Positions 42,462-52,514 of a stretch of 64,000 bases of DNA are shown here, in pieces. Every line of letters starts with the position of its first letter. Positions within the stretch are counted from its first letter, which is position 1. Under the pieces are notes generated by a model. It saw nothing but the letters and a program-made list of their open reading frames with translations. It had not been told where the DNA came from and searched no databases. Both the position numbers and the translations under genes were made by a program. The DNA comes from Entamoeba invadens IP1 (lineage: Eukaryota > Evosea > Mastigamoebida > Endamoebidae): the NCBI RefSeq assembly GCF_000330505.1, contig NW_004443648.1, positions 611,479 through 675,478 of the forward strand. Direction: 5' to 3'.

Positions 42462-44195
42462 ATGGAGATGTTCCACAAGCTTGGCGAGTTTTTAAAGCCT
42501 AAAGTCCAGACCACATTAGTCGAATCACTTCGTATCCAACTTGAATTGTTTTTCCATCGAGTTGAAGAAAAGAATGAGAATGGTTATGTCACGATCACAT
42601 ATTCTCAAGTCCCCTTTTTGAACTCGATTGCTGCGCCCGAGAAAATCGACCCGACACTTTCAATTATGTTTTCTCAAATCACTTCATTAATAATAGTCCC
42701 CGACAATATTCAAAAGGATGAAACGGATATGTTACATACAAATGAAGACCTCAAAGTCACTGACGGCGTTGAACTCTGCGCGCCCCAACAAATCGAATTG
42801 AAATTTTTAGAAAAGACGCCTATTGTGCATTTGGAAGTCCGAACACAAAACATGTGGAAAATCCCAACTCCTGTGCAGAAGACTTTACAAACCCTTTCCA
42901 TTGAGAATTTGACAGACTCGGAGGTCGACCGCTTTTTTAAGGAGTTCAAGTGGTCCGCGACAAATTTCGAGAACTTAGAATTATTGCGCGTGAGCTGTTG
43001 TAATTTGCGAAAGATTCCAGAAGACGTCTTCACTGCGGTGAAATTTCCAAAACTCAAAATTCTGGACTTATCTCGCAATTCGATTGGAGTGTTAGAAAAT
43101 ATCCGAGAGCGTCCGATGGACTATTTAGATGTGTCTGACAATCTGATTGAATTTGTTGATGTTCAATTTGTGGGGTCTGTCTCACGTTTGAACATCGATT
43201 TGAATGAGTTAACTGCGCTCGATGGGATCAGGAACTTTTTAAATCTTCAAATTCTGAGTTGTCGGAGCAATCACATAGAAAGTTATCAAAACTTAAAACA
43301 AGCCTTTAAACGACTTTACTGTCTTAAAGTCATTCATTTAGAAGGAAATCCAATTGCAGAAGACGATTATTTTCTTTCCAGAATGATCGAATACGTCCCC
43401 GCTGTGAATTTTGGTATCGAGTGCCATGTGAATGGACTCTTATTAGACAAAGACCCCCATAAGTTCGTCAACACAAAGCCTACAATCTCTCGACAACAAC
43501 AACGCGAGTTAAGTCCAGTAATCGAGCGACGGAAGTTAGTTGTGTCGATGATCGATGATGTCGCTTTGAGTCAAATAATAGAAGAGAAGGTCGATGATTT
43601 TCGAAAGAATTGGTGGGACATGACCGAAGAGGAATATGTCAACAAGAGAGAACTCCTTAAAACAATTGCGGAGAAGGTCAATAAAGCGATCTTTGAAACT
43701 GAGTACTCCCCACTCCCAGATCTACAAATCTTCCCTTACTCGACTTTCCAAGATGACTGCGGAAGTAATTTGGTCCAATCCGCTATGTGTCGAAAGCAAA
43801 AAAGAAGTTTTGTGGTCGTTGGAGGTGTCAAGGAGAGCGGCGTCGATGTCGTCGTTTCTGTTCCCGTAGTATCGACTATCGGCGCAAATAAAGTCGTCGC
43901 AAAAGTCATCGAAATCGCAAAGGAACTGGAAAATGATGAAGAGAACTTGAAATTCGATCGAAATTTGTTCGGAACGGATATCGATCTCATGAAACTCATC
44001 GAACTCAACCAAAAACGAAAAGATGACGAAAAGAAGAAAAACGAGATTGAAGCGGACGGAACAAATGAAAAAAGTAGTTCTCTGTCAAAATCTCATTCTT
44101 CAGAAGAGAAAGATAGGCAAATCGACACACTCCAAAATGAAAAAATCGAAAAAGTCGAAGTTCAAACGTCGCAACTAAACGATGCAACAAACTAA
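42462..44195 (+). CDS. Leucine-rich-repeat protein
   Basis: 577 residues. A helical N-terminal ~100 residues is followed by about five to six LRRs between 165 and 310 (LKILDLSRNSIGVLENI, MDYLDVSDNLIEFVDV, LQILSCRSNHIESYQNL, LKVIHLEGNPIAEDDYF), closing with an LRR-cap-like segment. The C-terminal half is charged with coiled-coil character. No signal or membrane segment, so intracellular. The architecture resembles nischarin-like or SDS22-like scaffolds, but no orthologue can be named. The stop codon lies in TAATT. Confidence 0.7.
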   Translation: MEMFHKLGEFLKPKVQTTLVESLRIQLELFFHRVEEKNENGYVTITYSQVPFLNSIAAPEKIDPTLSIMFSQITSLIIVPDNIQKDETDMLHTNEDLKVTDGVELCAPQQIELKFLEKTPIVHLEVRTQNMWKIPTPVQKTLQTLSIENLTDSEVDRFFKEFKWSATNFENLELLRVSCCNLRKIPEDVFTAVKFPKLKILDLSRNSIGVLENIRERPMDYLDVSDNLIEFVDVQFVGSVSRLNIDLNELTALDGIRNFLNLQILSCRSNHIESYQNLKQAFKRLYCLKVIHLEGNPIAEDDYFLSRMIEYVPAVNFGIECHVNGLLLDKDPHKFVNTKPTISRQQQRELSPVIERRKLVVSMIDDVALSQIIEEKVDDFRKNWWDMTEEEYVNKRELLKTIAEKVNKAIFETEYSPLPDLQIFPYSTFQDDCGSNLVQSAMCRKQKRSFVVVGGVKESGVDVVVSVPVVSTIGANKVVAKVIEIAKELENDEENLKFDRNLFGTDIDLMKLIELNQKRKDDEKKKNEIEADGTNEKSSSLSKSHSSEEKDRQIDTLQNEKIEKVEVQTSQLNDATN

Positions 44196-44286
44196 TTGAG
44201 TACATTTATATTTAGAACTAATAGTAGTTATATAATATTTCTCTAGTAAAATTAACTTCTAAGAATAACAGGCGATCCGAAATAAA

Positions 44287-44574
44287 TTAAACACTCGGAG
44301 AGACGTACATCTTCAATTGATCGTCATCATCGTCGTCTTCCTCTTCAACATCCTCCTCTTCTTCTTCGTCTTCTTCTATATCGTCCAACTCATCGTCATC
44401 ATCTTCGAATTCAAACTCATCATTTTCGTCGTCGTCCTCCAAATCAAAATCGTCATCATCATACTCAACATCGTCTTCCTCAAGATCGTACTCTCCAAAG
44501 TCTTCCTCTATTTCAAAATCGTCGTCTCCATATGAGAAGGTGATCACTGCAAAGAGCAATAAGAGTTTAAACAT
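44287..44574 (-). CDS. Short secreted, extremely acidic protein
   Basis: 95 residues. The signal peptide MFKLLLLFAVITFSYG is followed by a mature part made almost only of Asp and Glu, with interspersed Phe, Tyr and Leu at regular positions. It ends QLKMYVSPSV. There are no cysteines. Such a chain could bind Ca2+ or other cations in a secretory granule, ER or cyst wall, but this is inference from composition. The stop codon is embedded in TAATT. Confidence 0.6.
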   Translation of the reverse strand: MFKLLLLFAVITFSYGDDDFEIEEDFGEYDLEEDDVEYDDDDFDLEDDDENDEFEFEDDDDELDDIEEDEEEEEDVEEEDDDDDDQLKMYVSPSV

Positions 44575-44821
44575 TATATTTTCAAGTTCTTTTTTTTCTC
44601 TGTCATTTTCTGTTTTTTGAGTTTTGGATTAATTCTATTAATATACAAATAATGTATTAATAATAATAATAATATTATTATTATTAAATTATTAAATTAA
44701 ATCTTGTTCTTTCATAAAAAAATCTCAATCAAAAAATCAAAGAAATAACAACATGAGATTACAAATGTCGGAAACAATCATCAAATAACCTGTTTGTACA
44801 CTAAAATATTTTGAGAAGTCT

Positions 44822-47578
44822 TTACTCGTCCTCACTCATTTGTTCAGCTTTTTCCTCTTCCTTCTCTTCACTTTCATCGTCTCCGGGCATTTTCTCTTCC
44901 ACAACTACATCTTCCCCGTCGTCCTTCAGCTGTTCGTCCTCTTTGCTGAAGAGGAAGTTGATAGTCTCATGTTTCAAAGCCAAGAACACATCGTCTTCCA
45001 TCTTACTCTTCCCATTAAAATGTTTCCATTCCTTCCTTAACACTTCCATCTTCCCGTCGCTCTTCTTCCAGTCAATATTCTTCCTCGACCCTGCTCCACA
45101 CGTACATCCCAGCAAGTCGTGTGTTTCGCAAATGGTGTCTTTGAATTGGCACAGTTCTTTCAGTTCTTTGTCATCAAATGTACTCTCCTCGTTCTCTTCT
45201 CCTCCTTCCACCACCTTTCCAGCCAACTCCAATTTCTTGATTTGGCGTTGGTACATCTTCTCTTCTACAGTTCCCGAACTCAACGTTCTATAGATGTGAC
45301 ACTTCTTCTTTTGGCCATCTCTCCACACTCGACCCATAGCCTGTTCATCATTCGCCGGGTTCCAGTCAGGATCAAACATGACAAGATTCGCTCCACCAAT
45401 CAAGTTGAGTCCACACCCTCCAGCCTTACTCGACAACAAAAAGATGAACTCGTCAAGACTCGGGTCATTAAACCGCGTGACCATTTGTGTTCGTTTCTGC
45501 GCAGGGACACTCCCATCTAATTGTATGAAGGGGTACCCACACTTTTTGCAGTAATGTGCAATGAAGTTGAGCGTTTCGGTGTAATTTGACACAATGACTA
45601 TTTTCTCTTTGTGTCTTCTCAAGTACTCAAGCAGCTCCGCTAGAAACGCAGTTTTCCCAGACAAATTCATGTCATACAGCGCTTCCCCTTTCGGCAAAAT
45701 ACCACTCAAAACTTCCGGGAATGTCTTCACAAAGTCTTGGATGAGCCACGGGTGGTTCGACACCTTTTTGAGAGCAGTAAGAATTTGGAACTGACAACTC
45801 CCCTCGACCGTCTCTCCTTTCTTTCTTCCCCGTTTCGCTTTCCCCTTCTTCTCTTCAGAAAGGTCTGGTGTTGTGCTTTTCTCTCGTTTCGGCTTTTTCT
45901 CTTTCGGTTGCAGTGCTCGCTTCTTCTTCGCCTCGTCGCGTGTTGTGTTATAGTAATCAATCAATCTTTGATATATCATCTTCTGTAATGGAGTCAACGC
46001 ACAGAAGACAACGTGTTGGACTTTAGGCGGCAAATACTTCTGATTGACTTTCGATGTTCTTCTTAAGATGAAGAGTTTCGTGAGTCGTGTCAATTCCTTC
46101 GACCTCTCGTTCCCCGTCTTTTTCTGTTCTGGGGTACAATCGGCTTGTCTACTAATTAAGATAGGCTCTTCAAAGATCCTTCTAAATGTCGAGATTTCGC
46201 TTAACACATTCGGATTGACAAAAGAGACCATAGCGTAGAACTCACCCAACTCGTTCTGAATTGGTGTTCCCGATAAGATGACCCTTCGTCGGGTTGGGAC
46301 TCGACTCACAGCTTGTGAACTTTTAATGTCAGCATTCTTCAATCGATGACCTTCATCACACACAATCATTCCCCAGTCTTTAATTAATTCGATTTTGTCA
46401 ATATGAATGCGAAGCTGGTCGTAACTAATGACTAAGACTTCAGCATATCCATATTCCATATCACTCATCGCTTGGTCCGCTTTCTTTCCACTCGACGCAA
46501 TAGCAACGACACGGGGCGCCTTATCTCCAAGCCACTTCTTGAACTCATTCTCCCAATTCCCAACCAAACTGGACGGCGCAACAACCATCACCTTCTTGCA
46601 TGTTGGCTCCCCGTTAATTCCTTGTTTGAGTAACGTGAACATGAGTGAAACGGCTTGAATAGTCTTCCCAAGCCCCATTCCATCAGCCAAAATACACCCA
46701 TTCCCTCGAAATCCCGTTTTAAGCCCCATAACACAATCAAACATGAACTTGACACCCGCCTTTTGATGTGGTCGTAATTTAAGCCCAAGAATCGGATCAA
46801 CAACTATCGCTACTTCCCCTCGACTTGTAGCAGATGGTTCATAGAGGACAACGGCTCCAGGGGCACGTGGGTCGAACAATGGGTCGGTTCTTTTTCTCAC
46901 GACGACTCGATCCTTATAAGGGATGACAAAGCCCTTTTGGTGTCTGGACAAGACGACCCTTCCGGTGAATATCACCTTCTTCTTCTCTGCGGCCTTTTTG
47001 ACGATTTTCTCGCATTCTTCCTCTGTTGGTGGTTTTTCGAGGAAAATTGATCCGTTTTGGAATTTTTCATTCGCAAATTGGATGAGGATTTTGATCTCTT
47101 TATTCGAAAAGGATATGATCTTCCCCGTGTCGATGATGATCTCTTTCTTTTTAATAAACACTTTCTGTGTCTTCTCCGTCGTCTTCTCGTTCTTTTCTTT
47201 ATCAAAGACTTCCAACTCTTCTTCATCTCCTCGTGTGATATCAGTACTCCCACACCCTTTCCCTCCCGCATCCATTAACCACAGTTTTTCAAACCCAACT
47301 TGAATGATTCCATTCTTCGCTTCTTTCCCTTTATTCTGGAAGATACACCAATAGTAGATGACTTCTCCTTCCTTCAACACTGTATTATGTGCGTTATCTC
47401 CTATTTCCTCTTCCATCGACATCTTATTTTTCGCTGGAGTCCCTTCATCCACCGCTTCAGTCTTCCCTTCCATCAAGTCTTCTATCTTCTTCAGTCCAGA
47501 TTTGATACTCATACTAATGACTTCTTCGCTTATTCCTCTTTTCGCTAGGAGTACTGAGGGTGCCTTACTCCTTCTCAT
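44822..47578 (-). CDS. RAD54: RAD54-like SNF2/SWI2 DNA translocase
   Basis: 918 residues. The SNF2 motor is complete: LRPHQKAGVKFMFDCVMG, Walker A ADGMGLGKT, DEGH box CDEGHRLKN, SGTPIQNELGEFYAM, and the helicase C lobe with QLDGSVPAQKRTQMV and GRVWRDGQKKKCHIYR. The Rad54-specific order (FDPRAPGAVVLY, then the motor) is present, and the C-terminus keeps a Zn-like CETHDLLGCTCGAGS. It remodels DNA for Rad51-mediated strand exchange. It is longer than human RAD54 (747) at the N-terminus and carries an acidic tail. Single exon. Confidence 0.93.
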   Translation of the reverse strand: MRRSKAPSVLLAKRGISEEVISMSIKSGLKKIEDLMEGKTEAVDEGTPAKNKMSMEEEIGDNAHNTVLKEGEVIYYWCIFQNKGKEAKNGIIQVGFEKLWLMDAGGKGCGSTDITRGDEEELEVFDKEKNEKTTEKTQKVFIKKKEIIIDTGKIISFSNKEIKILIQFANEKFQNGSIFLEKPPTEEECEKIVKKAAEKKKVIFTGRVVLSRHQKGFVIPYKDRVVVRKRTDPLFDPRAPGAVVLYEPSATSRGEVAIVVDPILGLKLRPHQKAGVKFMFDCVMGLKTGFRGNGCILADGMGLGKTIQAVSLMFTLLKQGINGEPTCKKVMVVAPSSLVGNWENEFKKWLGDKAPRVVAIASSGKKADQAMSDMEYGYAEVLVISYDQLRIHIDKIELIKDWGMIVCDEGHRLKNADIKSSQAVSRVPTRRRVILSGTPIQNELGEFYAMVSFVNPNVLSEISTFRRIFEEPILISRQADCTPEQKKTGNERSKELTRLTKLFILRRTSKVNQKYLPPKVQHVVFCALTPLQKMIYQRLIDYYNTTRDEAKKKRALQPKEKKPKREKSTTPDLSEEKKGKAKRGRKKGETVEGSCQFQILTALKKVSNHPWLIQDFVKTFPEVLSGILPKGEALYDMNLSGKTAFLAELLEYLRRHKEKIVIVSNYTETLNFIAHYCKKCGYPFIQLDGSVPAQKRTQMVTRFNDPSLDEFIFLLSSKAGGCGLNLIGGANLVMFDPDWNPANDEQAMGRVWRDGQKKKCHIYRTLSSGTVEEKMYQRQIKKLELAGKVVEGGEENEESTFDDKELKELCQFKDTICETHDLLGCTCGAGSRKNIDWKKSDGKMEVLRKEWKHFNGKSKMEDDVFLALKHETINFLFSKEDEQLKDDGEDVVVEEKMPGDDESEEKEEEKAEQMSEDE

Positions 47579-47725
47579 CTCTACTTTATTTCAGTTTCTT
47601 TTTCCCTTAAATACTTATTAAATACTCAATTACTTATTACTTATTTATTGAACTATTCTTCTATCCCTCAATTTTTCAATTCGAATTAATCCCATTCGAT
47701 TATTTTAACTTAACAAAATGAAAAG

Positions 47726-49939
47726 TTACTTAGCTTTCTCCGCCTTTCTATTCCCAATCGCATTGATCAATGCCACTCTCAATGTCTTCACATTACTTTC
47801 CGGTTCTGACCAGAAGACAACGTCCCACTTGAGCAGTTCTTTTGTCGCCTGACTTTCCTTAATATATTCCACAACACAACACGAATCCAATTTCTTCTCA
47901 GCTTTCGGTACTCTTGCGTTCTTTAATGTCTTCAGATGTTCTCCCATCTCTTTTGTGTGGACTGATTCTCTCACTACTTGATTCACAATATCCTTCTTCG
48001 CCTCAAGATGTTCTTGTAAGATCAACGTGCACCTCTCCAATTTCGACGCCCACACACATTTCATATATCCCGTTTTCTTCTCCGGTTGCGAACAGATAAA
48101 TGCAATATCGTTGCAGATATACAACATCATTCGTTTGTACTTCTTCCCAACTACCATACTGATCGGGTATCTCTGCACAACATGTCTTCCCTTCTCCACA
48201 AACTTTTCAATGTCGCTTTGACATTGCATGAACCCAGTAATTCGCATCTCAAGTTCCTGAAGCTCTTTCACGGCTCGGATGCGTTGCACAAAATTGGCGT
48301 TTTCCGGTCGTAAATCCTCCGCATTAATCCGGACCTTTTCCATCGCCCATGTTCTCTTCATATCCGGTGTCATGCTGTACATCTGTAACACTACCTGTAC
48401 CAACATACCCAGCATCAACTCCGGAAATTGGATGAACGTCTCAACTAAGTTATTCTTCCCGTCCACCGCAAGTTCCTTGAACTTCGGGTTCTTCATCATC
48501 TTTCTCAGCATCGCATTCGCATTCCCTTTCCACGCTATCGCTTCTATTAACAGTTGATCGCTCACAAAATATTGATTCAGATGGTCCATGAAGACATAGA
48601 ACATATCATCTTCCGCATACGACGATGAAACTTGTGCAACATAGTTCATATTTTGCAAAGGTTCCGTCAATCCATGTAATAAAGGAACTACCTTAATATG
48701 TCGACTAAATAAGGTATCCAAGTCTAATTCACTCATAATCTCTAACTTACTGATCGCACAGTAGACAACACTATTAAACCACTCCGCCCATTTCATCTGA
48801 TACTCAAAATCGTCCAAAAACTGATTGATCACGGTAAAGCGTTGCTCAAACAATTTATAATTGCCTTTCTCTTCCTCCGTTGCAGTTTGCAGTGCTATTT
48901 CAGACTGTTTGCGAGAGAGTACACTTCGCTTCGCAGAGTACACCGGCGGTTGTTCTTCATATAACACACTACATTTGCTTTGCAAGGGTGGAGTGTCACC
49001 CCGTGCCATTTCTTTGACATCACATGTCCCTTTCACTTCATCTTCTTGTGCTTCTACAATACCATTTGACTCAACTAATTGTGTCGCTTGAAGTTGTGAT
49101 CCTTCGACTGGAGGTATAAAGGCTATAACAGTCTTCTTTGGTACACCGATACTCCCCAAATCACTTCTTGTCTTCACCAAAGGTGTTTTGTCAAGTGCTT
49201 TCCAGACCAAGTCACTCTTCATGTTCTTTAAAGATGGTCTGACCATCTTCCCTTTGATTTCTATTTGTTCGTATGACTTCTTTGGTGTGTGTGGACGATT
49301 TTCTGTACTTTGTTTTGCCTCTGAAGTCTTTGGGGTGTTGATCTTCTCAAATTCCTCAATTTTGAGGAGTGGCGCATCACCGTATTGCACCTGAAACTCA
49401 ATCTTTTCAGCTTCACTCTTTTCGTCTTCTGAAGGTCCTCTGACGCACAACTCGACAATGTAACTCATGATTTTCTCGACGTCGTAATCTTCAAAATCAC
49501 TTGTAGGTGGGTTATTGACTAACCCATAGAACTCGTCGAGTTTGTCGTTCATCAAAAATGTGATTTCCTCAAGCCCAAGTCTCATTCCTCTTCTGGAGTC
49601 CTCTTCTTCTTCGTTTCTAATTAACTCTCTGAGCCACTCTTTTCGTAATAAAATTTCATCTCTCGCATCCGCAAGTTGGTCTGCCAAATCAGACTCCGTT
49701 GAGGTACTTAAAAGGCCACATTGCTGATACAACTCTTCGTTCCCAAATGGTCTCCCTTCGACTATTTCAACTTGAATCCCTCGCCATGTCTTACAAACCA
49801 AGTGAAGGATCTCGTCACACATCGCATATAAGAGTCCAATCGATTCGATTTCGGAAGGCTCGTACGTCGATAGAAATTCACAAAGATCGCGCGATAAGAC
49901 AAAAACACTTGTCAAATGTTGTAATGCGGTCGAATCCAT
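47726..49939 (-). CDS. Probable RhoGEF (DH-PH) protein
   Basis: 737 residues from the ATG at 49939; an upstream in-frame GTG is ignored. The N-terminal 230 residues are helical and acidic, followed by a Ser/Thr-rich linker (about 240-370). A DH-like helical bundle begins near 380 (GNYKLFEQRFTVINQFLDDF), with the hallmark region FIQFPELMLGMLVQVVLQMY, then a PH-like domain (VVGKKYKRMMLYICNDIAFI). It would activate Rho/Rac GTPases. The DH call is from pattern and is less secure than the PH position. RhoGEFs are strongly expanded in Entamoeba. Confidence 0.6.
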   Translation of the reverse strand: MDSTALQHLTSVFVLSRDLCEFLSTYEPSEIESIGLLYAMCDEILHLVCKTWRGIQVEIVEGRPFGNEELYQQCGLLSTSTESDLADQLADARDEILLRKEWLRELIRNEEEEDSRRGMRLGLEEITFLMNDKLDEFYGLVNNPPTSDFEDYDVEKIMSYIVELCVRGPSEDEKSEAEKIEFQVQYGDAPLLKIEEFEKINTPKTSEAKQSTENRPHTPKKSYEQIEIKGKMVRPSLKNMKSDLVWKALDKTPLVKTRSDLGSIGVPKKTVIAFIPPVEGSQLQATQLVESNGIVEAQEDEVKGTCDVKEMARGDTPPLQSKCSVLYEEQPPVYSAKRSVLSRKQSEIALQTATEEEKGNYKLFEQRFTVINQFLDDFEYQMKWAEWFNSVVYCAISKLEIMSELDLDTLFSRHIKVVPLLHGLTEPLQNMNYVAQVSSSYAEDDMFYVFMDHLNQYFVSDQLLIEAIAWKGNANAMLRKMMKNPKFKELAVDGKNNLVETFIQFPELMLGMLVQVVLQMYSMTPDMKRTWAMEKVRINAEDLRPENANFVQRIRAVKELQELEMRITGFMQCQSDIEKFVEKGRHVVQRYPISMVVGKKYKRMMLYICNDIAFICSQPEKKTGYMKCVWASKLERCTLILQEHLEAKKDIVNQVVRESVHTKEMGEHLKTLKNARVPKAEKKLDSCCVVEYIKESQATKELLKWDVVFWSEPESNVKTLRVALINAIGNRKAEKAK

Positions 49940-50588
49940 TAATTCTGTCTTTTCAATATCTCTCACTTTTTATCGAGCTCGTATTTTACTACTAATTATA
50001 TCATATTTTATTATTAATTTTACTACTTGAGTAAAATGCTATTTATGGAAAAAAGTAGTGTTTCAACTTTTTTCAGATTCTTTTTTTTGTTAGTCTCATG
50101 TTAATGGAAAATATTGATAGTTGTTTTAATTATTTGTTTATTAAAAGGTATACATATAAAAATGTTAACTGGTTTAGTTTGTTTAATTATAATTCAATTA
50201 TAATATTAATATAGTTGTTTAATAATAAATTCAAATAATATATTTATAGTATATGTGACGTGGAAGAATAATGGCAAAGTAAGCAATCGTGTATTTTTCT
50301 CTTTTTTTGAAACAAATTTTATCATAAAATAATATTAATTAATTTAATAGTTTATTTTAGTAAAATATGTTTAAACAATTTTAAATTAAAGTCACAATTG
50401 TTGTCTTTTTGTTGAAAATTTTTGACAAATAGTTTAAAAATTTGTAAAAATATGAAAAAAATGACAAGATTAGATTGTGTTATTTGCTGGAATGGTGGCA
50501 AATTTCATTCCATTCTTTAAGGAGGAATTTGACAACAAAAACACTGTGCAACACCAATTGAACAAGAGAATCTTCGCGGTCTTTGTGT
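49940..50588. other. AT-rich intergenic region with a doubtful 35-codon ORF
   Basis: Mostly A/T-rich. At its right end a plus-strand ORF (ATG at 50492, stop at 50599) encodes 35 residues starting MVANFIPFFKEEFDNK with coding-like codons. It overlaps the end of the minus-strand gene by about 11 bases. It could be an exon, but no partner exon was found. Confidence 0.3.
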
Positions 50589-51635
50589 TTAGTTGTTGAA
50601 ATACGCCCCACCCATGAATCCTTCATGAGAGTTTATCATTGTGCTTTTGTGGAGTTGTTTGTCGATGAACGCGTCGTTGGAGTTCTCAAGTCCTTTGTTT
50701 CCAAATGAAATGAGATCATTAGGCTCCTTCTTTAAGATTTGTTCAAACACGTCATCCTTAGGATTCACGTCCATCTCAAAGAACTCCTCTTCATCCACCG
50801 CGTCGTGGACATAATCTTTGAGCATTGGGTTATCATTCTCGATTTTCGGAAGGTCGTCCTCCTCTTTCACAATCATTTGCATTTGTGTGGTCTGTACATT
50901 TTGCATGTTAAAGAGGCTTTGTTCGTTGAGTGCTGCCTGCGCTTTCTGTTTTAGTCTTTCCAAATTCTCGTTTTCTTCTTCCGTTGCTTCGTCTTGGTAC
51001 GTTGTTGTTTCGACGTACCCTGCTTTGTCCTTCTCAATCTTTTTGAAAGCAGACCGTTCGAGGCTTTGAGTCATCAAGTCTGACGTGACGACTTTATCAT
51101 TCTCGACATCAACAATTGTTTGTCTCTTCTTTCCTTTAAAGTATTCCTTAATTCGTGCGTTAAATATTTCTCCGATGTCTGCAATTCGTTCCGAATCCCA
51201 TTCGATGTTGTTGAATTTGATCGATTTGATTTTTTTCATCTTCAGTGTAATGGTAGACCCTTTCGTCCCCTTCTCTTTGAACACAACACCAAGTTTCGTC
51301 AACATTCCAATAATAAAGTTCACAGTGGCTGCCATCATATTTCTTCTCTCATACTTCACATGGTGTTTGCTCTCTGGGTTCACATCCTTTGAACCCGCAG
51401 ATACAAGGACTTTGACCTCCTCAACCAGATCAATCACTTCGTTTCCTTTCCAAATTTTTGTGACATCTAAAAATTGGCAGATCTCTGACGACTTCCTAGG
51501 AACTGAAAACTGAATATTATATCCCTCATGATAGAGAAGACACAACAACGCACTTTGTTGCTGTCCTTCAAATGACATTGATATCCGCTTGGCCTCGGTC
51601 AGTGGTTTCCTCTTGAGTTCTTTCTTTTTGTCCAT
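50589..51635 (-). CDS. Unknown basic/acidic two-part protein
   Basis: 348 residues. The N-terminal ~150 residues are basic and look like a small alpha/beta domain (SALLCLLYHEGYNIQFSV, NFIIGMLTKLGVVFKEK), possibly a DNA-binding fold. The second half is acidic, with Glu/Gln-rich helices and the motifs LPKIENDNPMLKDYVHD and DEEEFFEMDVN, as seen in activation regions. A nuclear role is plausible but unproven. No family recognised, single exon. Confidence 0.55.
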   Translation of the reverse strand: MDKKKELKRKPLTEAKRISMSFEGQQQSALLCLLYHEGYNIQFSVPRKSSEICQFLDVTKIWKGNEVIDLVEEVKVLVSAGSKDVNPESKHHVKYERRNMMAATVNFIIGMLTKLGVVFKEKGTKGSTITLKMKKIKSIKFNNIEWDSERIADIGEIFNARIKEYFKGKKRQTIVDVENDKVVTSDLMTQSLERSAFKKIEKDKAGYVETTTYQDEATEEENENLERLKQKAQAALNEQSLFNMQNVQTTQMQMIVKEEDDLPKIENDNPMLKDYVHDAVDEEEFFEMDVNPKDDVFEQILKKEPNDLISFGNKGLENSNDAFIDKQLHKSTMINSHEGFMGGAYFNN

Positions 51636-52107
51636 TCAAGCACTTTTGAGTTTTCACTTTTGAGTTTTAAGGGTTTTCTTTTAATGTATTTTGTATCAGA
51701 AAATGAAGTTTTTGGCACTTTTGTAAATGGCTCTTTTTATTAGTTTTTGAACTATTTTTTATTATATATTTTTATCATATAATAATGGTTTGTTATATTA
51801 TTATATAAAATAGTACGAACAAAATATAATTATTTTATTAATCTAATAGTCTTATAAAAGTGAACTATTTGAATATAAAGTCTGATTTCTAATTAACGAT
51901 ATTCCAAAAATACAACAAGGAAATTTACTATATCTGTTTTTTTATATTATAATATATAGTATCGACCATCGCTAATTAAAAACAATAAATACATAGTAAA
52001 TTTCTTATTAATTTTTACCATTTGACATTCTCAAAGAAACGCTGGTTGTCAACCTTTTTCTTTGCTTTTCAAATCAATTGGTATGACCTATTAACCACAT
52101 CACAACA
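51636..52107. other. AT-rich divergent intergenic region
   Basis: No gene or RNA recognised. The part from 51740 to 51960 is nearly pure A/T. Confidence 0.45.
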
Positions 52108-52254
52108 ATGACACTCATTTGGTTAACTATCGTAAGTGGTGTGCTGGCTTTTTTGACATTACTCGAGAATTCGTCAGAGAAGAAATTACGAACTCCACAT
52201 TTCTTGCTTTCTTTTTTTGGATGTATAATTTGGTTAAAAAGTAAAAAATTTTAA
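52108..52254 (+). CDS. Candidate 48-residue small membrane protein
   Basis: A short ORF with two hydrophobic segments (IWLTIVSGVLAFLTLL and FLLSFFGCIIWL) flanking a charged loop (ENSSEKKLRTP), ending in a basic KSKKF tail. The layout suits a small ER membrane subunit. The local context is A/T-rich, but this stretch has mixed codons. No family recognised; it may also be the first exon of a longer gene. Confidence 0.4.
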   Translation: MTLIWLTIVSGVLAFLTLLENSSEKKLRTPHFLLSFFGCIIWLKSKKF

Positions 52255-52514
52255 AAATAAAACAAAAAAATTATTATTTCGAAAAAAAAAGAAAAAAAAG
52301 CTATTGATTATAATTAAAAAACTAAATGTATAGTTAATTTTCTCCATCGTTAATTAAAAATCCGACTTTATATAAATATAAATTAATAAATTAAGTATTT
52401 GTATTAAAATCTAAGTAATTATAAATTTATTATATATTAACTATAATTCACGCCTGAATAGAACATACAAACAGAACAAAGAACAAAAGTGGTCAATGAT
52501 GAAAAGATGAAAGA

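Noticed and set aside
44317..44535. 72-codon plus-strand hydrophobic frame
   Set aside because: It is the antisense of the Asp/Glu-rich codons of the acidic secreted protein, which always reads as Ile/Val/Phe.
50492..50599. 35-codon plus-strand ORF
   Set aside because: Coding-like codons but it overlaps the end of an opposite gene and has no partner exon or family; kept only as a note in the spacer entry.
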